Positions 20,423 to 29,341 of a DNA stretch of 64,000 bases are shown one piece after another. This DNA comes from Cyanobium sp. CZS25K (GTDB lineage: Bacteria > Cyanobacteriota > Cyanobacteriia > PCC-6307 > Cyanobiaceae), in contig JAUCZB010000007.1 of NCBI GenBank assembly GCA_030373325.1, forward strand, positions 62,001-126,000, read 5' to 3'. The notes beneath the pieces are model-generated. The model did not search any database. It saw only the letters and a list, made by a program, of their open reading frames with translations, and was not told the DNA's origin. Both the position numbers and the translations under genes were made by a program. Within the stretch, counting starts at the first letter, position 1, and every line of letters starts with the position of its first letter.

Positions 20423-20835
20423 GGCACGTATCCCGGTGAAGGGAGACCGAAAGGTGGAGTTGGGGGGGGGGGGGGGGGCTGCAGACGAGCGGCGCTCGGC
20501 GTGAGCCGGCGACGAACGCCATGGCGGAACCGCCACCCAGGGAAGGTGGCGATCCACGTCCACACGACTGTCGACCTGGGGCTGGTCGGAGAGGATCACC
20601 GTCGGTAACACCGGCCGCCCCCCGAGGGGATGGTGGCCGGGACAGAGGCGGAACGCAGCTGCCTCTGCTGTAGCCTTGGCTGCGAGGAAAGCGCAACACT
20701 GGCCGTTACGACTGCAACTTTCCGCCCGTCCGAGGACTGCGAGGTAGTGGTCGTTACCAAGAGCTTAAAACTTTTTTTGCGTTTCGACACGCCTTTTCTA
20801 AAAAATTGCCGAATCGGCCCTGCCGTCCGGTCGTG
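20423..20835. other. Divergent intergenic region between DUF3155 and histidine kinase genes
   Basis: This is a 413-base spacer between two divergent starts. It holds a 17-base G homopolymer near the DUF3155 side and an unusually AT-rich patch at about 20757-20812 (GAGCTTAAAACTTTTTTTGC and CTTTTCTAAAAAATTGC) near the kinase start, which is the likely promoter zone. No convincing gene or tRNA is seen. Confidence 0.5.
20462..20478. repeat. 17-base G homopolymer
   Basis: Seventeen consecutive G, or C on the strand that carries the DUF3155 gene. It is far longer than any other single-base run in the window. Confidence 0.9.
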
Positions 20836-21966
20836 ATGCCTGTCTCGGAGCGGTTTCTGGCCCTGGTGGGGTTCCAGCTTGGCCAATTCATCGATTGCCC
20901 GGAGGTCCGTTCCCTGGTGGTCTACGTCACCCAGCAGGGGGAAACGGGCCAGCCCAGCCTGCTACCGGTCGGCCACTGGCCCCCCGACGAGCGGGCCCTG
21001 CCTTCGCTGGACAACGTCAGCCGACTGCGGGTGCCGGTGGAGCAGCGGCGTTGGCTGCCCCTGAGCGATGGCCAGCGCCTGCTTGGTGCCCTGCAGGTGG
21101 AGGCCGCCCGCAACCCCTGGCCGGAACCGCTCGCCCAGCGGCTGCAGGCCGTGGCCCTGGCCCTGACCGAAGCCCTGCGGCTGGACCTGGAGGGAGGCGA
21201 GCTGCGGCAGCGGCTCACGCAACGCGAGGAGCAGCTGGGTCTGCTGCTCCACCAGCTGCGCAACCCCCTCACGGCCCTGCGCACCTTCGGCCAGCTGCTG
21301 CTGCGGCGCCTGGGCCCCGACCACCACGACCGTTCCCTGGTCCAGGGCCTGCTGGCCGAGGAGCGCCAGATCAACCGTTACGTGGAGGCCATCAGCGAGC
21401 TGGTCCATCCCGAAGGACGGATCGCCGCCTCCGTCTCCCCCCAGCCCCTGCTGCTGCCCCCGCTGCTGAGCGGGCCCCAGGGCCAGCCCCTGGCCGGGCT
21501 GCTGGAGCCGCTGCTGCAGCGGGCGGCGGCCACCGCGACCCTGCAGGGACGGGACTGGCAGGGACCCGAGACCCTGCCCGACTGGAGCGGCGACAGCGGC
21601 TCGGTGGCGGAGATCCTGGCCAACCTGCTGGAGAATGCCTTCCGCTACAGCCCCCAGGGTTCCGCCGTGGGCCTGCACTGGGCGACGGACGAGCAGAGGC
21701 TCCACCTCACGGTCTGGGACGGCGGGCCGGCCATCGCGGCGGCTGAGCGGGAAGCGATCTTCGGGCGGGGGGTCCGGGGAAGCCGGGGACAGGACCTGCC
21801 CGGCACCGGACTGGGACTGGCTCTCGGCCGGGATCTGGCCCGCAGCCTGGGCGGCGAGCTGGAGCTCGTGGTGCCCCCGCAGACCCTGGCCGAGGAGCTG
21901 CCGCCGCAGGGCAACGCCTTCCGGCTCAGCCTGCCCAGGCCCCCAGCCTCAGCCCCCCGGCGATGA
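20836..21966 (+). CDS. Cytosolic sensor histidine kinase
   Basis: The 376-residue protein has no transmembrane segment. Residues 1-120 form a small input domain I cannot name. A HisKA domain follows with the phospho-acceptor His139 in LLLHQLRNPLTALRTF. Then comes HATPase_c with an N box (EILANLLENAFRYSPQG), G1 (DGGPAI) and G2 (GTGLGLALGRDL). It is thus an intact two-component kinase. No response regulator gene is nearby, so the partner is unknown. I used the ATG at 20836; another lies ten codons upstream. The 3' end overlaps convergent cobS by 41 bases. Confidence 0.87.
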   Translation: MPVSERFLALVGFQLGQFIDCPEVRSLVVYVTQQGETGQPSLLPVGHWPPDERALPSLDNVSRLRVPVEQRRWLPLSDGQRLLGALQVEAARNPWPEPLAQRLQAVALALTEALRLDLEGGELRQRLTQREEQLGLLLHQLRNPLTALRTFGQLLLRRLGPDHHDRSLVQGLLAEERQINRYVEAISELVHPEGRIAASVSPQPLLLPPLLSGPQGQPLAGLLEPLLQRAAATATLQGRDWQGPETLPDWSGDSGSVAEILANLLENAFRYSPQGSAVGLHWATDEQRLHLTVWDGGPAIAAAEREAIFGRGVRGSRGQDLPGTGLGLALGRDLARSLGGELELVVPPQTLAEELPPQGNAFRLSLPRPPASAPRR

Positions 21967-22702
21967 GGAGCAGCCCCACCGATTCGCTCCACTCCACACA
22001 GGCCCCGTAGCTGTCGCCGCTGTGGCCACCGAGGCGGCGGCCCAGGGCCACCGGAACGAGCAGGGCCGGCACCAGGGCCACCAGCCCGGTGGGCACGGGC
22101 CAGCCGGAGCAGCCCGGCCAGGGCAGCAGCAGCAGCAGCGGCAGGAGCAGCAGGGTGGGCCGCAGTTCCATCGCCAGGGCGGCCCTGTGGACGCGATGGA
22201 ACGCGGCGCTTCCACCGGGCCGCAGGTAGGGGAACCAGGCCATGGCGGGCAGGGGTGCCACCCGCCCGCAGACCGCCGCCCAGACCAGCGCCATCGGTGC
22301 CGCCGCCCCCAGCATCGCCAGGGCCGCGGTCCTCAGCAGCAGCACCAGCACGAGGGCCTGCACACCGCTCGCCCCCACCCGGCTGTCGGCCATCGCCTCC
22401 AGGCAGCGATCGCCGGCGGCCAGACCATCGGCGCTGTCCATGGCGCCGTCCATGTGCAGACCGCCGCTCAGCCAGAGGCCGAGCGCCAGCACCAGCGCCA
22501 CCTGAGCCACGAGGGGCACGCGGCCCTCCAGCCCCCACCAGAGCAGTCCCTGCAGGGCTCCCAGCACGGCCCCGATCCAGGGAGCGAAGCGGGCGATCCG
22601 CTCGAACCGGGGGGCCGGAGCCGGCCAGGCCGGCAGCACCGAATAGAAGATCCAGGCCCCGGCCAGATCCCGCAGCCATGGTGGAGCGCTCAGGCGGGGC
22701 AT
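21926..22702 (-). CDS. cobS: Adenosylcobinamide-GDP ribazoletransferase (cobalamin synthase)
   Basis: This is a membrane enzyme of 258 residues with several hydrophobic helices. Its diagnostic segment [19 protein letters not shown] carries the acidic metal-binding residues of CobS. It joins adenosylcobinamide-GDP to alpha-ribazole in the last steps of corrinoid synthesis; picocyanobacteria make pseudocobalamin by this route. The ATG at 22702 shares a CATG palindrome with the + strand ATG used for tgt. The end overlaps the histidine kinase gene. Confidence 0.92.
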   Translation of the reverse strand: MPRLSAPPWLRDLAGAWIFYSVLPAWPAPAPRFERIARFAPWIGAVLGALQGLLWWGLEGRVPLVAQVALVLALGLWLSGGLHMDGAMDSADGLAAGDRCLEAMADSRVGASGVQALVLVLLLRTAALAMLGAAAPMALVWAAVCGRVAPLPAMAWFPYLRPGGSAAFHRVHRAALAMELRPTLLLLPLLLLLPWPGCSGWPVPTGLVALVPALLVPVALGRRLGGHSGDSYGACVEWSESVGLLLIAGGLRLGAWAG

Positions 22703-23972
22703 GGGGGCATCGGGGCGGGGGGCGGCAAGGAGGTGGAGATGGCGGCAGGAACCCCGCGTAGCGCCACAGCAGCCCCGCATAGCCTCGCAGCAGCCCCGCG
22801 AAGCGTCGTTGCAGGGCCGCCTAGCTTCACCGCTGAGCAGGTGTGGCGCCATCGCCTTCGACTTCACGATCACCGCCCGCTGCCCGCGGACCCGGGCCCG
22901 CTGCGGCTGCTTCGACACCCCCCACGGCGCCGTGGTCACGCCCCGGTTCATGCCGGTGGGCACCGCCGCCACCGTCAAGGGCATCAGCAGCCCGCAGCTC
23001 CAGGAGACCGGGGCGCAGATGGTGCTGGCCAACACCTTCCATCTGCACCTGCAGCCGGGGGAGGCGGTGGTAGCCGACGCCGGCGGCCTGCATCGCTTCA
23101 TGGGCTGGGACGGCCCCCTGCTGACCGACTCGGGTGGCTTCCAGGTGTTCAGCCTCGATGCCATCAACCGGATCGACGACGACGGGGTGGTGTTCCGCTC
23201 CCCCCGGGACGGCTCCCGGATCGACCTGACCCCGGAGCGCTCCATGGCCATCCAGCGGGCGCTGGCCGCCGACGTGGCCATGGCCTTCGACCAGTGCCCT
23301 CCCTACCCCGCCAGCGAGGCGGCGGTGGCGGAAGCCTGCCGGCGCACCCATCGCTGGCTGGAGCGCTGCGTCGCCAGCCACGGCGGTGGCGCCCAGGCCC
23401 TGTTCGGCATCGTGCAGGGGGGCTGCTTCCCCCATCTGCGGGCTGAATCGGCCCGGGTGGTGGCGGCGATGGACCTGCCCGGCATCGCCGTGGGAGGCGT
23501 GAGCGTGGGGGAACCCGTCGAGGAGATGCACCGGGTGGTCCGCCAGGTGGGTCCCCTGCTGCCGGAGGAGCGGCCCCGCTACCTGATGGGGGTGGGAAGC
23601 CTGCGGGAGATGGCGATCGCGGTCGCCAACGGCTTCGACCTGTTCGACTGCGTGCTGCCGACCCGGCTGGGCCGGCACGGCACCGCCCTGGTGGCGGGGG
23701 AGCGCTGGAACCTGCGCAACGCCCGCTTCCGCCACGATCACGGCCGCCTCGATCCCAGCTGCCCCTGCCTGGCCTGCCGGCGGCACAGCCGCAGTTATCT
23801 CCATCACCTGTTCCGCAGCGAGGAACTGCTGGGCCGCACCCTGCTGAGCCTGCACAATCTCACCACCCTGCTGCGCTTCACGACGGCCATCGCGCAGGCG
23901 ATCAGCGAGGGATGTTTTTCAGAGGATTTCGCTCCCTGGGAGCCCGACTCTGAGGCCGCCCACACGTGGTAG
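22701..23972 (+). CDS. tgt: Queuine/preQ1 tRNA-guanine transglycosylase
   Basis: TGT exchanges guanine-34 of GUN-anticodon tRNAs for preQ1. Signatures are [44 protein letters not shown], the nucleophile region [16 protein letters not shown] and the zinc site CPCLACRRH with a following histidine. Family similarity starts only at about residue 50 ([10 protein letters not shown]). The first 45 residues are Arg/Gln rich and encoded by a 21-bp repeat, so the ATG at 22701 may not be the real start; a TTG at 22809 would give a product of typical size. psbK follows closely. Confidence 0.93.
   Translation: MGASGRGAARRWRWRQEPRVAPQQPRIASQQPREASLQGRLASPLSRCGAIAFDFTITARCPRTRARCGCFDTPHGAVVTPRFMPVGTAATVKGISSPQLQETGAQMVLANTFHLHLQPGEAVVADAGGLHRFMGWDGPLLTDSGGFQVFSLDAINRIDDDGVVFRSPRDGSRIDLTPERSMAIQRALAADVAMAFDQCPPYPASEAAVAEACRRTHRWLERCVASHGGGAQALFGIVQGGCFPHLRAESARVVAAMDLPGIAVGGVSVGEPVEEMHRVVRQVGPLLPEERPRYLMGVGSLREMAIAVANGFDLFDCVLPTRLGRHGTALVAGERWNLRNARFRHDHGRLDPSCPCLACRRHSRSYLHHLFRSEELLGRTLLSLHNLTTLLRFTTAIAQAISEGCFSEDFAPWEPDSEAAHTW
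22754..22837. repeat. Four degenerate 21-bp tandem repeats
   Basis: Four 21-base units, each beginning CCGC, lie head to tail. The first two are the most alike (CCGCGTAGCGCCACAGCAGC and CCGCATAGCCTCGCAGCAGC, each plus one C). The third and fourth drift. They occupy the spacer between the cobS start and the conserved part of tgt. Confidence 0.7.
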
Positions 23973-24004
23973 GTTCCGGCCATTGCAATGGTTCTCCCCC
24001 AGGC

Positions 24005-24175
24005 ATGGCTCTCTCCCTGCTGGCCAGTTACGCGCCCCACACCGCACCCCACACCCTCGCCCAGCTTCCCGAGGCCTACCAGGCCTTCGGCCCCCTGGTG
24101 GACATCCTGCCGATCATCCCCCTGTTCTTCCTGCTGCTGGCCTTCGTCTGGCAGGCCTCGGTCGGCTTCCGCTGA
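24005..24175 (+). CDS. psbK: Photosystem II reaction centre protein K
   Basis: This small thylakoid subunit is made as a 56-residue precursor. A short leader ([14 protein letters not shown]) precedes the mature region, which contains [19 protein letters not shown] and ends [12 protein letters not shown], the PsbK signature with one transmembrane helix. It is the direct diagnostic of an oxygenic phototroph here. The tgt-psbK neighbourhood is one I recall from other picocyanobacteria. It is preceded by a 32-base spacer. Confidence 0.96.
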   Translation: MALSLLASYAPHTAPHTLAQLPEAYQAFGPLVDILPIIPLFFLLLAFVWQASVGFR

Positions 24176-24232
24176 GCTCCTTTCGCACAGCACCGGGCCT
24201 GACCGCCGAGGGTCTTCGCGCAGCCCCGGCGT

Positions 24233-24961
24233 TCAGCGACGTTCCCGGAGCACCGCCCAGGCAAAAGCCGGCAGCGCGAGCATCCGCCGCCAGCGTCTGG
24301 GCTCCTTGACGAGGCGATAGAGCCACTCGATCCGCAGGGCCCCCATCCAGGCCGGAGCGCGCTTCTTGACGCCGGACCAGACGTCGAAGCTGCCTCCCAC
24401 CCCCATCCAGAGCCCCCCGCGGGGCTCCGGCAGCTCCTGAATCCAGGTTTCCTGGCGGGGCACCCCCAGGGCCACCAGCACCAGGTCAGGGCGGCACTGC
24501 AGCAGTTGACGCTCCAGACCGGGCCAGGCCTCTGCGGGCTGGTAGCCGTGAACGCAGAACACCAGCTTCAGACCCGGAAGGTCATGGGGCAGGCGGTCCC
24601 GCAGCCGATCCATCACCGCCGGACTCGCCCCCACCAGAGCCACCCGCCAGCCGTGCATCGCCGCATGCTCCAGCAGACGGTGGGCAAGCTCGATGCCGGG
24701 GCTGCGGCGGACCCGATGGGACTGGCGAGCCAGGGCCCACACCACGCCGGCACCATCGGGGATCACCATCCTGGCCGCCTCGATCGCCGCCCCGAGGGCG
24801 GGATCCGCCCGGGCCGCCATGGTCATCTCCGCATTGAGGGTGACGATCTGGCCGCCGCCGGCCCCATGCAGGGCCACGGCATCGCGGAAGACGTCGTTGC
24901 TTACATTCACAGGAATGCCCAGGACGCGGGCACGGACCGGCGTGGTCGCGAGGGCTGCCAT
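24233..24961 (-). CDS. WecG/TagA/CpsF-family glycosyltransferase (GT26)
   Basis: The 242-residue protein contains VTLNAEMTMAARADPALG, IPDGAGVVWALARQ, VGASPAVMDRLRDRL and LGVPRQETWIQELP, the hallmarks of the GT26 family. These enzymes transfer N-acetylmannosamine or N-acetylmannosaminuronate to lipid-linked N-acetylglucosamine. The pair with the WecA-type transferase at 7-8 kb is functionally plausible but not adjacent. The ATG at 24961 starts just before the first conserved strand (RVLGIPVNV). It diverges from the phosphorylase-kinase-like gene by about 80 bases. Confidence 0.88.
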   Translation of the reverse strand: MAALATTPVRARVLGIPVNVSNDVFRDAVALHGAGGGQIVTLNAEMTMAARADPALGAAIEAARMVIPDGAGVVWALARQSHRVRRSPGIELAHRLLEHAAMHGWRVALVGASPAVMDRLRDRLPHDLPGLKLVFCVHGYQPAEAWPGLERQLLQCRPDLVLVALGVPRQETWIQELPEPRGGLWMGVGGSFDVWSGVKKRAPAWMGALRIEWLYRLVKEPRRWRRMLALPAFAWAVLRERR

Positions 24962-25040
24962 GGGAAGGAACGACGGCGGGGAGAATCTATGGCCTGGTTT
25001 CACGACGGCCACCAGCGGCACGTCCCGTCCTGACGAGAAG

Positions 25041-28000
25041 ATGATGATCACGCCGACCAATGGCGCCATGGACGTGGCCGATCAGCCCGCCCCTCCCACC
25101 GACGAGGCGGAGGCCAGGGAGCTGCTCGAACGGCTCGACCGCAGCATCGAGCACGTCGTCCTGCGGCGCCAGCATCCGATCACCGGTCTGCTGCCGGCCA
25201 GCACCGCCAGCACCGTGCACGGCAACTACGGCGACGCCTGGGTGAGGGACTGCGTCTATTCGATCCAGTGCGTCTGGGGGCTGGCCCTGGCCCACCGGCG
25301 CCTGCAGGGTCCCTGCCGTCGCTCCTTCGAGCTGGAACAGCGGGTCCTGCAGCTGATGCGGGGTCTGATGCGCTCGATGATGCGCCAGTCGGCGAAGGTG
25401 GAGCGCTTCAAGACCAGCCTCGAGCGGCTCGATGCCATCCACGCCAAGTTCGACACCGCCACGGGCGATCCGGTGGTGGACGACGACGGCTGGGGGCATC
25501 TGCAGCTCGACGCCACGGCCCTGTTCCTGCTGCAGCTGGCCCAGCTCACCCGTTCAGGGCTGGTGATCGTGCAGACCAGCCACGAGCGCGATTTCCTCCA
25601 GAACCTGGTCTATTACGTGGCCCGGGCCTACCGGGTGGCCGATTACGGCATCTGGGAACGGGGCGACAAGGGCAACCACGGCCAGCCGGAGCGCAACGCC
25701 AGTTCGATCGGGATGGTGAAGGCCGCCCTCGAGACCCTCGTCGGCCTCGATCTCTACGGCCCCAGTGGCGACGGCAGCAGCTGCCTGACCATTCCCCACG
25801 ACGCCATCGTGCGGCTCAGGCGCGCCCTGCGCGGCCTGCTGCCGAGGGAATCGGCCAGCAAGGAAGCCGACAGCGCCTGCCTCTCGGTGATCGGCTACCC
25901 CGCCTGGGCCGTCGAGGATCCGGCGCTCGTGGAGCGCACCAGGGAGAAGATCCGCAGCGAGCTGGCGGGGTCCTACGGCTACAAGCGCTTCCGGCGCGAC
26001 GGCCACCAGACCGTGCTGGAGGACGTGAGTCGGCTCCATTACGAGCGGGAGGAACTGGCCCAGTTCGAGCACATCGAGTGCGAGTGGCCCCTGTTCCTGG
26101 CCTACGAGCTGATCACCGCCTGCTGCGAGGGCCGCTGGAGTGAGGCCCGCCAGTGGCGCCAGCAGTTGGAGGAGCTGAGCGTGACGGTCGACGGGGAGGC
26201 GCTGCTGCCGGAGCTGTACCTGGTGCCTGAGGGGCTGATCGAGGCCGAACGGCGCCAGCCCGGCAGCCAGACGCGCGTCCCCAACGAGAACGTCCCCCTG
26301 CTCTGGACCCAGAGCCTGACCTGGCTGGCGGATCTGCTGCTGCAGGGATTGATCACCGCCGACGATCTCGATCCCTGCGGGCGTCGCCACCCCAGCCCCC
26401 TGGGGGCCGAGGAGGTGCTGGTGGCCCTGGCTCCCGCCGATGCCAGCATCGCCGCAGCCCTGGCGAGCGCCGGGCTGCCGGTGCCATCGCCGGCGGACGG
26501 GACGCCCCCCCTGCGGGTGGCCAGTTCCCGGGAGCTGGCCCGACGCCTGGCGACAGTGGGGGCCAACGGCCGCCTGGGTCTCTCGGGCCATCCGCCGGTG
26601 CGGATGGAAACCCAGGCCACTGCCCGGCTCTACCGCCATGACGGCGAGCTGATCGGCTTCCTGCCGGCGGTGCTGGAGGAGGACACCTTCTACCTGGCCG
26701 ACGATGCTCAGGTGCTGGTGGACACCGTGGCCACAGAGGTGCGGGTGCTGCAGCGCCATTGGCGGGGCCCCGGAGCCCCGCTGCTGCTCATACCGGTCGC
26801 CGCCGGCGCCTTCCGGAGAGATCCGGAGGCCTTCCTGAACCTGGGCCGCGATCTGCAACAGGGCCAGCTGGGGGCGGTGCCCGTGCGCCTGGTGTCCCTG
26901 GAGGAGCTGGTCCCGCTCGCCAGCCGGATCGACCTGCCCCCCCAGGCCCTGGCGGCCTGCGATCTGGTGCCGGACGGCCACACCCTGCTGCCGGCCAGCG
27001 CCAGCCACCGACCCCTCACCGCCCGGCAGGAGCAGGAGCTGGAGGAGGTCCCGCTGGCCCATCTGGTCGAAAGGCTCTGGGCCAGCCGCTCGCTGGAGGA
27101 GCAGGCGGAGGTGCTGGAACTGCTCAGCCGCCGGCTGGGCCCCCATGCCCGCCTCCAGGGGCCCCGCAGCGGTCCAGGGGTGCGGCTGATGGTGCTGCTG
27201 GAAGAGGTGTACCGCCGCGGCCTGGCCGACGCCGACTGGAGCGTGGTGCGCCGGGCCGCCGGCGCCATGGGTCTGGTGCACCCCCAGCTGGAGGATGCCC
27301 TCACCGATCTGCTGCTGCGCCAGAAGCGGGTGGTGGTGGGCCGCAACTACACCCGGGATTCCCTGCTCAGCCATCCGGAGGGCAGCCTGGCCATCGCCGC
27401 GATGGTGCGCCGCTTCAGCGGCGAAGACGGCCGGGAATGGATGCTCCAGCAGGAGCTGCTGCTGGCCATCGACGCCCTGGTCCGCTCGGACGTGGATCTG
27501 CTCAGCGGCAGCCTCACCCTGCAGCTGGGGCAGTTGCTGCTGCTGCTCACCGGCGAGCTGGCGGCCGAGGCCAACATCAGTCAGAGCGAGGCCTTCGAAA
27601 CGCTCTGCGGTCTGCCGCCCCATGCCATCCGCCGCCGGCTCCAGACCGTGCTGGCCGATGTGGAACATGCCCGGGCCTCGCTGCAACGCAAGGAACAGCT
27701 GCACCTGCGCGGCCGGGTGCGCTGGGAGGTGCCCGACCCCCTGGCGGAACTGCCGAAGGACGGCAGCTGGCTGCAGCACCGCATGCGGCTCGGGGCGCTG
27801 CAGCGGGTGCCGAAGGACTTCTACCCGGGCATCTGGGACCTTCTGCACCATTGCCGCGGCCTGGTGATCGGCGACAAACTGGAGCGGCGCAACCGGCTCG
27901 AGAGTGCCCCCCTGCTGCGGGAGAAGACGCCGGGGGAAAAGAACTTCGCCATCCTGGTGGAACACCTGCTGAGCAAGATCGAAGCGCCGGAGTACCGCCG

Positions 28001-28295
28001 GCTGTGCATCGAAACCCTGCTCACCCTGATGGCCTTCATGGCCGCCAACCCCCAGGTCCAGTTCGACGATGACCTGGCCCTCGACGTGGTGATCGGCCAC
28101 GCCGTCCGGGTGGGCTGGCAGCAGTGCCATCCCGAGGTGCCGAACAGCGAGTACGGCCTGCACAAGGCGGAAGCCTGGGATCTCTTCTACCACTCCTCCC
28201 CCGCCGACTGCCGCCGCTGGCAACTGCTGGCCCTGCAGGAACTGACCGACCGGGAGCTGGCCCCCCTGCCGGGTGAGGTCAGCCTGCCGGGTTGA
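25041..28295 (+). CDS. Phosphorylase kinase alpha/beta-like protein (GH15-related)
   Basis: This large soluble protein of 1084 residues resembles the regulatory alpha/beta subunit of eukaryotic phosphorylase kinase along nearly its whole length. The N-terminal GH15-like (alpha/alpha)6 region has GDAWVRDCVYSIQCVWGLAL, MRGLMRSMMRQSAKVERFK, WGHLQLDATALFLLQLAQ, YGIWERGDKGNHGQPE and FEHIECEWPLFLAYELIT. The C-terminal region has LGALQRVPKDFYPGIWDLLH and TPGEKNFAILVEHLLSKIE. Catalysis or regulation of glycogen phosphorylase is possible, but no kinase subunit is nearby. ATG 25041 follows GAGAAG; ATGs at 25044 and 25068 are alternatives. Confidence 0.88.
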   Translation: MMITPTNGAMDVADQPAPPTDEAEARELLERLDRSIEHVVLRRQHPITGLLPASTASTVHGNYGDAWVRDCVYSIQCVWGLALAHRRLQGPCRRSFELEQRVLQLMRGLMRSMMRQSAKVERFKTSLERLDAIHAKFDTATGDPVVDDDGWGHLQLDATALFLLQLAQLTRSGLVIVQTSHERDFLQNLVYYVARAYRVADYGIWERGDKGNHGQPERNASSIGMVKAALETLVGLDLYGPSGDGSSCLTIPHDAIVRLRRALRGLLPRESASKEADSACLSVIGYPAWAVEDPALVERTREKIRSELAGSYGYKRFRRDGHQTVLEDVSRLHYEREELAQFEHIECEWPLFLAYELITACCEGRWSEARQWRQQLEELSVTVDGEALLPELYLVPEGLIEAERRQPGSQTRVPNENVPLLWTQSLTWLADLLLQGLITADDLDPCGRRHPSPLGAEEVLVALAPADASIAAALASAGLPVPSPADGTPPLRVASSRELARRLATVGANGRLGLSGHPPVRMETQATARLYRHDGELIGFLPAVLEEDTFYLADDAQVLVDTVATEVRVLQRHWRGPGAPLLLIPVAAGAFRRDPEAFLNLGRDLQQGQLGAVPVRLVSLEELVPLASRIDLPPQALAACDLVPDGHTLLPASASHRPLTARQEQELEEVPLAHLVERLWASRSLEEQAEVLELLSRRLGPHARLQGPRSGPGVRLMVLLEEVYRRGLADADWSVVRRAAGAMGLVHPQLEDALTDLLLRQKRVVVGRNYTRDSLLSHPEGSLAIAAMVRRFSGEDGREWMLQQELLLAIDALVRSDVDLLSGSLTLQLGQLLLLLTGELAAEANISQSEAFETLCGLPPHAIRRRLQTVLADVEHARASLQRKEQLHLRGRVRWEVPDPLAELPKDGSWLQHRMRLGALQRVPKDFYPGIWDLLHHCRGLVIGDKLERRNRLESAPLLREKTPGEKNFAILVEHLLSKIEAPEYRRLCIETLLTLMAFMAANPQVQFDDDLALDVVIGHAVRVGWQQCHPEVPNSEYGLHKAEAWDLFYHSSPADCRRWQLLALQELTDRELAPLPGEVSLPG

Positions 28296-28313
28296 GGTGG
28301 GGGCTGGCGGAGG

Positions 28314-29306
28314 CTAGATCGGGGCGTCCAGGGCCATGCAGAGGTTGGGCTGCTCGACGCACCGCTCGATCAGGTCGGCCAGCTGCAGCGCCCGCGAGGC
28401 CTGAAGGCCATCCACGGCAGGGGTTTCGCGGCCCCGCACGCACTGGAGGAAGTGCTCGAGTTCGGCATAGAGGGGCTCGATGGACGTGGTGCTCACCTCC
28501 TCGATGAAGCCATCGTTGCGGTAGAGCAGCTCGCCGTGATCGGCACTGACCGATTCATGGGAGCGCCGGTGGATGCGCAGGTTGCGGTTGAGGAAGTCCG
28601 TCTCCATCAGGCTGCTGCGGCAGTGGGCGCTGAGGCTGCGGATCTTGCGGTGGGCCATCTTGCTGGCCGTGAGGCTGGCCACCACGCCATTCGCGAAACC
28701 GAGAGTGGCATTGACGTAATCGATCGGGCCATCGGAGCTGCGGCCACCGGCCGCGGCCAGACGCACCACCGGGGAGGCGGCCAGCTCCAGCACCAGATCG
28801 ATGTCGTGAATCATCAGATCGAGCACCACCGACACGTCGTTGGCCCGATCGGCATTGGGGCTGTGGCGCCGTGCTTCGAGCACCACCACCTCCTCATCGG
28901 CCACCACCCGCAACAGCTCCCGGAAGGCGGGATTGAAGCGCTCGATGTGGCCCACCTGCAGCAGGCGACCGGCGGATTCGGCCGCGCCGATCAGATCGGC
29001 CGCCTCCTCCTGGGTGGCGGCGATCGGCTTCTCGATCAGAACGTGCACCCCCGCCTGCAGACAGGCCATGCCGACCCGGTGGTGCAACAGGGTGGGAACG
29101 GCGATGCAGACGGCCTCCACCTCGCCCAGCAGATCCTCGTAGGTGGGGAACCAACGGCAGTCGAACTGCTCGACCGCCAGACGGCCACGGGCCTCGTCGG
29201 GATCGGCGACGCCCACCAGTTCGGCATCCCGCAGCAGGCTCAGCACCCGCGCGTGGTGCCAGCCCATGTTGCCGATGCCGATGACACCCACGCGCACTGG
29301 GTTCAT
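28314..29306 (-). CDS. Gfo/Idh/MocA-family NAD(P)-dependent oxidoreductase
   Basis: The 330-residue protein has an N-terminal Rossmann fold (VGVIGIGNMGWHHARVLSLL), the EKP motif in VLIEKPIAATQEEA, and GHIERFNPAFRELL in the C-terminal catalytic domain. The GHIERFNP form is common among nucleotide-sugar 3-dehydrogenases of the WlbA type, but the substrate cannot be fixed from sequence. It lies tail to tail with the phosphorylase-kinase-like gene and downstream of the CNNM/CorC gene on the same strand. Confidence 0.87.
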   Translation of the reverse strand: MNPVRVGVIGIGNMGWHHARVLSLLRDAELVGVADPDEARGRLAVEQFDCRWFPTYEDLLGEVEAVCIAVPTLLHHRVGMACLQAGVHVLIEKPIAATQEEAADLIGAAESAGRLLQVGHIERFNPAFRELLRVVADEEVVVLEARRHSPNADRANDVSVVLDLMIHDIDLVLELAASPVVRLAAAGGRSSDGPIDYVNATLGFANGVVASLTASKMAHRKIRSLSAHCRSSLMETDFLNRNLRIHRRSHESVSADHGELLYRNDGFIEEVSTTSIEPLYAELEHFLQCVRGRETPAVDGLQASRALQLADLIERCVEQPNLCMALDAPI

Positions 29307-29341
29307 GGCAGGGGCTGAGCAAGTGGGCGCATTATCGATGA

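Noticed and set aside
22754..22837. CRISPR array
   Set aside because: The 21-bp units are contiguous and degenerate with no unique spacers; no cas genes are present. No CRISPR array was seen anywhere in the window.
25554..28223. Long minus-strand frame opposite the phosphorylase-kinase-like gene
   Set aside because: Gln/His-rich antisense shadow without a recognisable motif, while the + strand has many conserved motifs.
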